A stretch of 64,000 bases of DNA from the NCBI RefSeq assembly GCF_024692365.1, contig NZ_JAILMR010000109.1, positions 1-64,000 of the forward strand, in the 5' to 3' direction. The translations under genes and the position numbers were made by a program. The notes under the pieces were generated by a model. The model was not told where the DNA came from. It did not search any database and was given only the letters and a program-made list of their open reading frames with translations. This stretch comes from Ruminococcus sp. Its GTDB lineage: Bacteria; Bacillota; Clostridia; Oscillospirales; Ruminococcaceae. This document shows, piece after piece, positions 1 to 7,642 of this stretch (position 1 is its first letter; every line of letters begins with the position of its first letter).

Positions 1-104
1 TACTTTAGAAATGGGCGACGATATTACTTTCGATGTTTATGCGGGTGGAAATATTTTTACCTGCATCAACATCGAAAGTAATATCGTCGCCCATTTCTAA
101 AGTA
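1..104. repeat. 104-bp near-perfect palindrome at the window edge
   Basis: Bases 1-52 pair with 104-53, centred on AAATATTT at 49-56. The outer arms (1-37 against 68-104) are perfect. Only four pairs mismatch: 38/67, 43/62, 47/58 and 48/57, and three of these are G-T pairs. The palindrome lies inside the 3' part of the reading frame that ends at position 5, so the last codons of that frame are an inverted copy of its own upstream sequence. It may be a fold-back or assembly artefact at a contig end, or a true inverted duplication. Confidence 0.9.
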
Positions 105-358
105 ACATTGGTAGGACGGGTCAATTTAGCATCTAACAACATTTCCGATGATCCATCAGAACCAACAAGATAATAAATATATCGACCATTTTCAGTTTTG
201 TGCTCAATAGTGTATGTTACTATTTGTTCTCCAACAGCTTCAGCCGTGATAGCAACCGGACTGAATATGTCCGACATAGGCTTTATCGGCACACCGCCCG
301 AAACAATCGTCAAAGCAAGACAAGTCGCAAGTGTTCTTTTCCAAAATCTTTTTTCCAT
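5..358 (-). pseudogene. Secreted protein fragment, 3' end replaced by an inverted copy of itself
   Basis: The frame encodes 117 residues. The start at 358 follows a good AGGAGG ribosome-binding site; an upstream in-frame ATG at 409 has none. The N-terminus is basic (MEKRFWKR) followed by a hydrophobic stretch and Ala-rich region, a probable signal peptide. No domain is recognised in the mature part. Residues after about 100 are encoded by the second arm of the palindrome, so the natural C-terminus is probably missing. The signal region recalls the secreted protein at 4548-6608, suggesting a related family. I infer a truncated gene rather than a complete small one. Confidence 0.55.
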
Positions 359-520
359 TGTAATACCTCCTAAAAAAATATAGCAGATCCCAATGATATG
401 AACCTGCATTTGTTACTGTAATATTTTACTGCTTCAAATAGTTACTGTCAATAGTTTACGCACGAATGTAGCGTTTTTAGCACGAGTGTTATTTTTGGCA
501 TAAATCTGACATCCGACCGA

Positions 521-549
521 TTGTCTTTTTCTATCAGATATGGTATAAT
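521..549 (+). promoter_or_regulatory. Promoter of the LytTR two-component operon
   Basis: TTGTCT (521-526), 17-bp spacer, TATAAT (544-549), with TGG just before the -10 (extended -10 character). It lies 46 bp upstream of the response regulator start. Confidence 0.7.
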
Positions 550-594
550 TAATATACTATTATAAATATCATAAGAAAACTGTGAGGTGAAAAT

Positions 595-1338
595 TTGGAA
601 CTGAATATTGCCATTGTTGATGATCTCCGTGATGACCGTAACTGTGTCAGGAATATGCTGGAGCAGTATTTCTCCACTGATAAATGTACGATCAGCATAA
701 CAGAGTACGACAGTGCGGTGCATTTTCTGCAAACCTACCGCAAGGGAGCGTTTCATATCATCTTCCTTGATATATACATGGACGAGATCGGCGGCATTGA
801 ACTTTCAAAAAGAATTCGGACAGGTGATGCAAATATCGAGATCATTTTTATGTCATCTACCATTGACCAGATGATACACGCATTTCCAGTCAAACCTGCG
901 GGCTACCTTTATAAGCCATACACCTATAAACAATTCAATGAAGCTGTTGAAAACGCCATGCAAAGTTTCCAAAATGATGTAAAAAGCTATACCATTAAGC
1001 TTTCACGGGCAGAGATAACTATACCGATCAGCGAGATAATGTCCGTTGTTGCCAACAAGCACACTACAAATATAAATCTGATCTCCGAAACAGTCCATAA
1101 GTGCATAAAACCATATTCTGAAGTCCGTTCCGAGCTGCTGAAAGAGACTTGCTTTATCGAATGTAATCGTGGTATCCTTATCAATATGGACTATGTTCTG
1201 CTGACAAAAGAAATGGAAAATACTGTAACGATGCAGGGAGGAACGGCATATCCTATTCGAGTCCGCGATCGTAAGAATATTTCAGCCAAGCTCACTGTCT
1301 ATCTTGCAACAAAATTGAGAGGCGGGCTGAATATATGA
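595..1338 (+). CDS. LytTR-family response regulator (AgrA/ComE type)
   Basis: This 247-residue protein has an N-terminal receiver domain (residues 1-about 120). It shows the acidic pair in IVDD, the likely phospho-acceptor Asp in FLDIYMDE near residue 59 and the conserved Lys in YLYKPY. A C-terminal LytTR DNA-binding domain follows (about 140-240). The start is TTG at 595, set by GAGGTGA seven bases upstream. It overlaps the following kinase by four bases (ATGA), so the two are translationally coupled. Family knowledge: AgrA-type regulators act at the membrane-signal-to-promoter step of quorum or peptide sensing. No signal peptide precursor or AgrB-like protease is seen nearby, so the input is unknown. 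Confidence 0.9.
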   Translation: MELNIAIVDDLRDDRNCVRNMLEQYFSTDKCTISITEYDSAVHFLQTYRKGAFHIIFLDIYMDEIGGIELSKRIRTGDANIEIIFMSSTIDQMIHAFPVKPAGYLYKPYTYKQFNEAVENAMQSFQNDVKSYTIKLSRAEITIPISEIMSVVANKHTTNINLISETVHKCIKPYSEVRSELLKETCFIECNRGILINMDYVLLTKEMENTVTMQGGTAYPIRVRDRKNISAKLTVYLATKLRGGLNI

Positions 1339-2654
1339 ATACAAACCTATTTTTACGATATGTGATAGAGCTATCAATATTCATTCCAGCCTCCATCATT
1401 GCAATTATACCCGTGTACTATTATAAAAAGGTCAAGGCAGGTTTCTTTTTCGGGACGCTGGCAGCGTTATTGATCACTATAATATGCGGCGGTGCGTTTC
1501 TATGCACTTTCTTCGGGCAGAATTCCAACACAGTGACTTTCATATCAATGGTTGTTATGTTCGGAGCTTATCATTACTTCTTTGATCTGTCATTATCAAA
1601 AAACCTGTTCTGCTTTGCAAATGCAGTAATGCTATGCGGTTTTGCTACCACCTACACAAGATTCCTTACCGCACCTTTAGAACTTGAAAATAATTATTTA
1701 GTATATGAAGCAAGTTCAGGGCTAATACGCGTATGCTCGGCAGTCGTTATCGGAGCTATATTCACTCATACACTCTATGTAGAGTTCCCTGCTCTGCTTG
1801 ATACGGAAACCTTGGATCCTGCATGGAAAGTGCTGATGATCTCACCGATGACCACTGCCGCTGCCGTTATCTGGATGAAACCAATCAACGCTGCAAATGC
1901 TATGACAGGACGACTAAGAATGATTTGTCTGGTTGTGCTTTGGGCTATCCCTTTGATCGCCCTGTTCCTGTACCATGTCTTTTGGTGGTTCTCAAAGAAA
2001 ATGACTGAAACAGCACAGCTGCAACAAAGCTATGACATCTTGAAAATGGAAGAAAAGCAGTACAGGATCACACAGCGGTATTTGCAGGAAACCAGCCAGC
2101 TTCGGCATGATTTTCGGCATCATCTTCATGTTATACTGGAATATGCTGAGAACGGGCAGAAAGAAGATCTTCTTGCCTATACCAAACCGCTTGCAGAGAT
2201 CGTGGATAAGCCCGTCAAATCCATCTGCAAGAATATACCTTTGAATGCTATATGTTCACATTACTATTACAAAGCCCATGAGTATGGGATCAGGATACTA
2301 TGGGGAATTGACCTTGAAGAGCAGATCCCTATAAATGAAACTGAGCTTTGTTCGGTAATCGGCAATTTGCTCGATAATTCAATTCATGCTGTCTGCAAAC
2401 TTAAAGAAGAAGAACGCCTGATCGACCTGCGAATCGGTATGGTATCGTCTGAAGCGCTTGCGATCTCCATAAAAAACCGCTATGAGGGTATCATCATCAT
2501 GGACAAGAATAATTTACCCGTCACAGATAAGATAAATCACGGGATCGGACTTCGTTCCGTTTCCAATACCGTTGAGCGTTACAGCGGCTCTATGGTTATT
2601 CAAACTAAAGACGGAGTATTTGACGTGAGTATCGTGATGTATTCACCTGACTAA
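1335..2654 (+). CDS. AgrC-like sensor histidine kinase (GHKL ATPase)
   Basis: The 439 residues begin with about six predicted membrane segments (residues 10-220), a linker helix, then the kinase core. The phospho-acceptor region reads QLRHDFRHHLHV near residue 255, the ATP-binding N box is NLLDNSIHAV near 345 and the G box is GIGLRSV near 400. This is the HATPase_c_5 type typical of peptide-sensing AgrC/ComD kinases. It partners with the LytTR regulator upstream, with which it overlaps. No ligand can be assigned from sequence. A promoter-like element begins directly after its stop, so the downstream lipoprotein may be a separate transcript. Confidence 0.9.
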   Translation: MNTNLFLRYVIELSIFIPASIIAIIPVYYYKKVKAGFFFGTLAALLITIICGGAFLCTFFGQNSNTVTFISMVVMFGAYHYFFDLSLSKNLFCFANAVMLCGFATTYTRFLTAPLELENNYLVYEASSGLIRVCSAVVIGAIFTHTLYVEFPALLDTETLDPAWKVLMISPMTTAAAVIWMKPINAANAMTGRLRMICLVVLWAIPLIALFLYHVFWWFSKKMTETAQLQQSYDILKMEEKQYRITQRYLQETSQLRHDFRHHLHVILEYAENGQKEDLLAYTKPLAEIVDKPVKSICKNIPLNAICSHYYYKAHEYGIRILWGIDLEEQIPINETELCSVIGNLLDNSIHAVCKLKEEERLIDLRIGMVSSEALAISIKNRYEGIIIMDKNNLPVTDKINHGIGLRSVSNTVERYSGSMVIQTKDGVFDVSIVMYSPD

Positions 2655-2683
2655 TTGACTTTTTCAGGGCGATAATGTATAAT
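2655..2683 (+). promoter_or_regulatory. Promoter for the lipoprotein gene at 2837
   Basis: TTGACT (2655-2660), 17-bp spacer, TATAAT (2678-2683), starting at the first base after the kinase stop codon. The implied untranslated leader is about 145 nt. Confidence 0.6.
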
Positions 2684-2836
2684 TACTGATGAGTGCTGGT
2701 TCTCAGTTTACTCTAATCATTTTAAATCGATATTTTTATAGTTGAAAGAAGATGTGATTTTTTGGAGTATTACCTTCAAATATAAAAGTAGTAAAATATC
2801 ATAAAGTACAATAATGGAATATTTAGGAGTGTCCAT

Positions 2837-3289
2837 ATGAGATTTATAAAACTGCTGTTGATTCCCGTTTGCGCCTTACTTTTAGCTTCATGCAGCAAAG
2901 CACAGAGTGATGATGAAATGCAATCTGATGTCGGATTTAAAGAGGGAATCTACATTAAAGAAGGCACATATCAGAAAAAAGACAGTAAAGAGAAGATCTT
3001 AATTATTGATCAATCCCATCTACAGCTTTCAGATATGGATTTTCAAGCGCTGATTGATCATTATAAGATCGCATATTCTGATTTTGGCTGGAAACCCGAT
3101 GAAAACACTATAAATGAGATCCAAGAACCACGTAACTACGAAAGCTACGAAGTTGGAAATGAAAAGAATATTAGTATGGAACTGTTTGAAAACTGGGAAT
3201 CTTTTCCTGTAATAGAATACTACGATAACGACGGATATTCACTGGTATACAAACAAGAGGAGTATTTTCTGATCGACGATGAAAAATAG
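2837..3289 (+). CDS. Small lipoprotein of unknown function
   Basis: This 150-residue protein starts with a lipoprotein signal peptide (MRFIKLLLIPVCALLL) and a lipobox ending LASC, so the Cys near residue 19 should be lipidated and the protein anchored outside the cytoplasmic membrane. The mature part is acidic and rich in Asp, Glu and Tyr, with no recognised domain. An RBS (AGGAG) lies nine bases upstream. It follows an AgrC-type kinase with its own candidate promoter; any functional link to that sensor is speculation. Confidence 0.75.
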   Translation: MRFIKLLLIPVCALLLASCSKAQSDDEMQSDVGFKEGIYIKEGTYQKKDSKEKILIIDQSHLQLSDMDFQALIDHYKIAYSDFGWKPDENTINEIQEPRNYESYEVGNEKNISMELFENWESFPVIEYYDNDGYSLVYKQEEYFLIDDEK

Positions 3290-3418
3290 TCGCTATTGAT
3301 CGGAAGATTGTGATGACAGGACAAAAATCTGCTTAATAATCCAGCTATCTCCGAATATTAAATAGAATTTAGGGATATCTTTGAACGTTGACATATTAAA
3401 AATCCATGAGGTGAAAAC

Positions 3419-4141
3419 ATGACTCAAAATGCAAAACGAGGCTTTATGCCAACAGATGAACGGGATTTTTCCGAAAAAGCACTTCCAAAGCTGAGAAAAG
3501 CGGCTGAGGAGGTCTATTTTTTGCTGAACCGTGGTTATCCAGTTACAAGTACCACACGGTTCATCGGCGACCATTATCAGTTATCTGAGCGTCAGCGCAT
3601 GGCACTGGCTCGCACAGTATCTCCGAAGGAAAACATCATTTCCAGAAAAAGTCGTGAGATGACAGACATTGCAGGAAAAACTCTCTATATTGATGGATTT
3701 AATGTCATCATAGGTCTAGAGATCGCCTTTTCAGATTCGATGCTGTTTCACTGCTTGGATGGCACTATACGCGATCTAGCAGGCCTGCACGGTACTTACA
3801 GGCTGATCTCGCAGACGGATTCCGCCATTAATGCTTTACTTGAATCTTTAAAGGAACTTTGCGTGGAAAAAGCGGTCATCTATCTCGATCAACCGGTATC
3901 CAATTCGGGTCGCCTCAAACAGAGGATCCTGGAATTAGCAGAATCAATTCCGTTTTCAGTTGAAGTTGAGATCGAGAACCCCGTAGATGCGATCCTTAAA
4001 ACAAAACCGCTGGTTGCATCGGCAGACGCGATCATTCTTGATGAATGTCAGCAGTGGTTCAACCTTGTGAAATATGTGGTGAAAAAACAGATCGGTGATT
4101 ATCCATACATTGAAATCATGCAGGAACTAAAGCCTGATTAA
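3419..4141 (+). CDS. DUF434 domain protein
   Basis: The 240 residues match the DUF434 family pattern as I remember it. The N-terminal part has KLRKAAEEVYFLLNRGYP and LSERQRMALAR. The C-terminal part contains LYIDGFNVII (near residue 95), acidic positions in VIYLDQPVS and a closing region with SADAIILDE. The spaced Asp residues look like a PIN- or NYN-type nuclease fold, so RNA or DNA cleavage is possible, but no activity is established for the family to my knowledge. An RBS (GAGGTG) precedes the ATG. It appears monocistronic, with 407 bp of mostly non-coding DNA downstream. Confidence 0.75.
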   Translation: MTQNAKRGFMPTDERDFSEKALPKLRKAAEEVYFLLNRGYPVTSTTRFIGDHYQLSERQRMALARTVSPKENIISRKSREMTDIAGKTLYIDGFNVIIGLEIAFSDSMLFHCLDGTIRDLAGLHGTYRLISQTDSAINALLESLKELCVEKAVIYLDQPVSNSGRLKQRILELAESIPFSVEVEIENPVDAILKTKPLVASADAIILDECQQWFNLVKYVVKKQIGDYPYIEIMQELKPD

Positions 4142-4215
4142 AAATTTCGATCATATGCAGAAAAAGCATCCCAAAAAGTATGAACTGCTCCAGTAAAAAC
4201 GTACAATGACAAATA

Positions 4216-4250
4216 AACCTTCTATGATATAATAGAAATCATAGGAGGTT
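4216..4250 (+). promoter_or_regulatory. Hairpin that would sequester a Shine-Dalgarno sequence
   Basis: Arms 4216-4228 and 4238-4250 pair over 13 positions in RNA (12 Watson-Crick pairs plus one U-G) around a nine-base loop. The right arm contains AGGAGG (4243-4248) placed correctly for the ATG at 4256. The loop region also contains TATAAT at 4228-4233; if that is a real -10, the transcript would lack the left arm. Confidence 0.5.
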
Positions 4251-4255
4251 TTGTT

Positions 4256-4303
4256 ATGTCCAGAAGTTACAGAAACATACGGTCAGAATCATCATATATT
4301 TAA
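4256..4303 (+). CDS. 15-codon ORF behind a strong RBS (leader peptide or gene remnant)
   Basis: ATG at 4256 is preceded by AGGAGG with good spacing and runs 15 codons (MSRSYRNIRSESSYI) to TAA. It is basic and Ser-rich. It may be a leader peptide, or the 5' remnant of a longer gene whose body is lost, since the RBS is stronger than expected by chance. No homology is recognised. Confidence 0.25.
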   Translation: MSRSYRNIRSESSYI

Positions 4304-4427
4304 AACTGTTCATCGTTCCAAGCATGACGTGTGGCAAAAATTTCGTCATATATGCTAATATCCCAATGATGTTATTTATAATTTTTAATAAATTTCCTGT
4401 ATAATATAACTAAAATGTGTAAAACAC

Positions 4428-4456
4428 TTGATAAAGATAAATGAATATGATATAAT
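4428..4456 (+). promoter_or_regulatory. Promoter of the secreted multidomain protein
   Basis: TTGATA (4428-4433), 17-bp spacer, TATAAT (4451-4456). The start codon is 92 bp downstream. Confidence 0.65.
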
Positions 4457-4547
4457 TCTTAACATTAAGTTGCATCATGTAATTTTAATCGGATCACGAA
4501 GTGTATCCTGTTGAAAAACTGTTTTTGTTAAAAGGAGGAAAGCAAAA

Positions 4548-6608
4548 ATGAAAGTTCACAATACAGGGAAACGTTTAGCTGCCGGATTACTGGCAATTAC
4601 CCTTGCAGGTGGCGCAGTACCTGCAAACATAGGTGTATTTGATCTAAAACTTAGTAATGTTGTTGTGGCAAGTGCAGCATCGAATAACAACATTTCTAAC
4701 GCAACCGTAACAATGAAAGAGCACTCATTCAAAGTTCAGTCAGTAGAGCTTAATGGTACAAAACTGCAGAAAAACATTGATTACACCGTTTCTTATTCCC
4801 AAAAGGATTCCGGCGGAAATACCACCGAGTTTTCTGATCCGCCTAAACAGTCAGGCAAATATGATGCCGTGATCACAGGTATTGGCGATTATGAAGGTGT
4901 TATATATAAGTCCTTTGATATTGTAGGAAGCGGTTACGAAGGTATTTCGATCATAGACGGTGTTCAGGGTTCCAATACACCTTCAAATGAGCATATGTGG
5001 CTGATCTTTGACGGGAAAACAAATACCAAGTGGTGCAGCAGAGTTATTGGTGCAGGCAATTATGCCAACAGAGACAGTGACTGGCTACTGTTTGAGGCTG
5101 ATACACCTTTCGCCATTCATAACTATGTTCTGACTACCGCAAATGATACTTCATACTACAAAGGCAGAAACTGGAAGAGCTGGCGTGTCTACGGAAGCAA
5201 CAACGCTGCGGCAGCTGATTACACACTTTCTTTTACCGACCATAAAGCAACCGACATCGACGAAAATATCTGGTCACTGGTACATCAGGTAACAAATGAT
5301 ACTGTTTTACAGCCCCAGAATTTCACGGAATTCGCATATGCTGTCCCACATAACAGGAACGAATATAAGTATTATCTGCTTATTATTGACGATATCGTAG
5401 ATACCTCCGATAACATCCAGCAGATGTCCGAAATAGAATTCAATGCCGATCTGCCTGTCAGTGTTACTCATGTTGATGCAGTACCAGTCGGCTGTCTTAA
5501 CGTAGGCAATATCGAACACTGGTACGATGAGTACAATGATAAGTATTACCGTGATGAAGAAGCCAAATACGAGATAGACGAGGAAGAGGTTATTATTCCT
5601 ACGATAGGTCATCATATCTTTGGTGAACCTGAATGGACGTGGAACGCGAAAAACAAAACAGCTGCTGCCACATTCACCTGCACTAACTGCGGCGAAAAGC
5701 ACACCGTTGAAGCGGAGATAAAGCGCAGTTCTATCGCGGCGACCTGCACCACACCCGCATATACCTGCTACACAGCTGTTGTTGAGTTTGAAGGTGTTAC
5801 ATATAAATCTAAGCCCCAAACTTATAAAGGTGCAGACGCTCTGGGTCATAGCTACGGCAAACCCGAGTGGAAGTATGACGATAAAAATCACACCGTAACT
5901 GCAATTTTCAAGTGTGATCGCTGCAATGATGTTCAGACCGTTGATGCAACCGTCACATCAAAGACTACCAGCCCGACTTACGTCAAAGACGGTAAGATCG
6001 TTTATACTGCTTCTGTAAAATTTAATGGTCAGACCTATACAACAAATAAGACAGTGATCGTAGATAAGCTCACCTACACTCCCCCCACGATCACCTACCA
6101 GAAAGGCGATGGCGCTGTAAAACTCCAGTGGACAGATGTAAAGGATGCTGAAGAGTACGGAGTTGCAGGCTTTATAAACAACAAATGGAGAATGATAGAT
6201 CAAGGCGAAGGTACATCGTATGTACTGAAAAACCTCAATCCGGGCAAGGAATACAAGGTATGCGTAGCAACAAAACTGAACGGTGAATGGTTCACCGATT
6301 CATCCAATGCTATTGTAGTAACACCAAAAGCAGCAGTTACCTCTCCCTACCCCAAGTTCCAGACACAGACAAAGGACGGTAAGATAGGTTTCAAGTGGGA
6401 ATCAACTCCCAATGCCGAGAAGTATGCAATTGCAGTATACCGTGCAGGTAAGTGGGTTCCCGTGAAGCAGTTTGACAGCAGCGTTCACACATGGACAACA
6501 CCGCAGGTCAAAAACGGTACATACACGGTTGTTGTAATAGCTAAAATTAACGGCGAATGGGTGACAGCTCATGCTCCCTCAAACGCTGTTACGATCAAAG
6601 TATCCTGA
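4548..6608 (+). CDS. Secreted multidomain protein: discoidin-like domain and CBM37/FN3-like modules
   Basis: This 686-residue protein has a strong RBS (AAAGGAGG) and a signal peptide (about residues 1-43). Visible modules in order: an Ig-like segment (45-125); a discoidin or F5/8C-like domain (about 135-305; LIFDGKTNTKWCS, WLLFEADTPFAIHNY, WKSWRVYGSNN); two repeats of an HxxGxPxWxW unit each with a CxxC pair (about 345-500); and two C-terminal beta-sandwich modules (about 505-595 and 600-686). The last module (YAIAVYRAGKW, VVVIAKINGEW) closely resembles the C-terminal module of the GH9 cellulase at 25.8 kb, likely CBM37-like. No catalytic domain is seen. I infer an extracellular carbohydrate- or surface-binding protein. 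Confidence 0.75.
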   Translation: MKVHNTGKRLAAGLLAITLAGGAVPANIGVFDLKLSNVVVASAASNNNISNATVTMKEHSFKVQSVELNGTKLQKNIDYTVSYSQKDSGGNTTEFSDPPKQSGKYDAVITGIGDYEGVIYKSFDIVGSGYEGISIIDGVQGSNTPSNEHMWLIFDGKTNTKWCSRVIGAGNYANRDSDWLLFEADTPFAIHNYVLTTANDTSYYKGRNWKSWRVYGSNNAAAADYTLSFTDHKATDIDENIWSLVHQVTNDTVLQPQNFTEFAYAVPHNRNEYKYYLLIIDDIVDTSDNIQQMSEIEFNADLPVSVTHVDAVPVGCLNVGNIEHWYDEYNDKYYRDEEAKYEIDEEEVIIPTIGHHIFGEPEWTWNAKNKTAAATFTCTNCGEKHTVEAEIKRSSIAATCTTPAYTCYTAVVEFEGVTYKSKPQTYKGADALGHSYGKPEWKYDDKNHTVTAIFKCDRCNDVQTVDATVTSKTTSPTYVKDGKIVYTASVKFNGQTYTTNKTVIVDKLTYTPPTITYQKGDGAVKLQWTDVKDAEEYGVAGFINNKWRMIDQGEGTSYVLKNLNPGKEYKVCVATKLNGEWFTDSSNAIVVTPKAAVTSPYPKFQTQTKDGKIGFKWESTPNAEKYAIAVYRAGKWVPVKQFDSSVHTWTTPQVKNGTYTVVVIAKINGEWVTAHAPSNAVTIKVS

Positions 6609-6648
6609 TCTCGGATAATTTTCATTTTACTGAATATAACCAAAACAT

Positions 6649-6690
6649 CAAAGCGGCAGGGACAACAGTCCCTCGTCGCTTTGTTTTGCT
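6649..6690 (+). terminator. Rho-independent terminator after the secreted multidomain gene
   Basis: Stem AAAGCG-gc-AGGGAC against GTCCCT-cgt-CGCTTT with a short loop, followed by TTGTTTTG. Confidence 0.7.
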
Positions 6691-6787
6691 TTGTTGAATT
6701 GCTGCTTGACACCATTACAATATAAATAGTATATCATCAGAATAAGCAGTATTAATCTCCCCTCCCCTTTAACATGGAAAATCCTTA

Positions 6788-6816
6788 TTGACATTATATA
6801 TTAAAAATGTTATAAT
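6788..6816 (+). promoter_or_regulatory. Promoter of the SBP-VWA operon
   Basis: Consensus TTGACA (6788-6793), 17-bp spacer, TATAAT (6811-6816), 44 bp upstream of the first start codon. Confidence 0.8.
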
Positions 6817-6859
6817 ATAAAAAGTTATAATGTATTAACACAGAAAAGCGGTGAAACAT

Positions 6860-7642
6860 TTGAAACCTAAACATATAATAGTAAGCATAGTATATCTGCT
6901 TTCGCTGGTATTGCTGGCTGCTCCCGGTGCTATCGGGATATTCGCACGCGGCGGTGCTATGAAAGTTCTGGGCATAATACTTATGCTCGCGCTTACTGGT
7001 GCTTATGGAATGTACATATATTCGCTGACACAGGGAACAAAGCCCACAGGACCGGGACTTCCCGCGCAGCAGACACCCTATGAGAAGTATCGTGACCTCG
7101 CGGAGTGGTTCAGGATCTATGAGTTCTACGGTCTCAAAAATGTCAGCGGCGACCCAAAGATAGCTATGCTGCTAAATTCAGACCTCGGGAGTGTAGATAA
7201 AAGCGCGTTATGCTATCACAATCCGTTCAGACAGACCGAGCTCGGCACACGCATTCAGGAGAGCGTTCGGGGCATAACCACAAAATATGACCAGACATTG
7301 CGTATGCTTTCAGACTCTTTCAATCCCGCTGATATCACCTATCAGAACTATGTTTCGGTGCTGGACGATGTGCTGAAAGTTTCAGCTTCAAATGCAAGAG
7401 CGATAAAGAAAAGGGTTTGCGTTTTCGATTACCGTCAGTGGTCACAGGACGAAAATGACAATATGTGCAGACAGTACATCGACGAGGTTAGCACAAGAGC
7501 GTCAAGACTTGAAGAGATAAACGACAAATTCGACTGTCTCATTCATGAATTGGTATGCCTTGACGAGATATCCGAAGCACCTCTTGCAGATATGCAGAAG
7601 TTGATAGATACGACCTCAGATTACAAAAGTCTTGAGGAATGA
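6860..7642 (+). CDS. Two-TM membrane protein with helical cytoplasmic domain (possibly XpaC-like)
   Basis: About 260 residues. GTG at 6851 is possible, but TTG at 6860 is better placed behind GCGGTGA, as in the TTG-started genes at 595 and 45722. Two hydrophobic segments (about 8-30 and 37-57) are followed by a soluble helical region with Tyr/Leu-rich helices. Its stop overlaps the next gene by ATGA, so it is coupled to the VWA protein. Membrane helices plus a helical tail beside VWA and TelA-like genes recalls XpaC-type proteins, but the match is weak and by eye. It is probably a membrane partner of the VWA protein. Confidence 0.6.
   Translation: MKPKHIIVSIVYLLSLVLLAAPGAIGIFARGGAMKVLGIILMLALTGAYGMYIYSLTQGTKPTGPGLPAQQTPYEKYRDLAEWFRIYEFYGLKNVSGDPKIAMLLNSDLGSVDKSALCYHNPFRQTELGTRIQESVRGITTKYDQTLRMLSDSFNPADITYQNYVSVLDDVLKVSASNARAIKKRVCVFDYRQWSQDENDNMCRQYIDEVSTRASRLEEINDKFDCLIHELVCLDEISEAPLADMQKLIDTTSDYKSLEE

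Larger units (their letters stand above)
4142..4547 (+). other. Intergenic region with hairpin leader and a promoter
   Basis: About 400 bp without a normal gene. It holds a hairpin at 4216-4250, a 15-codon ORF at 4256-4303 and the promoter of the next gene at 4428-4456. The rest is AT-rich with nothing else recognisable. Confidence 0.6.
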
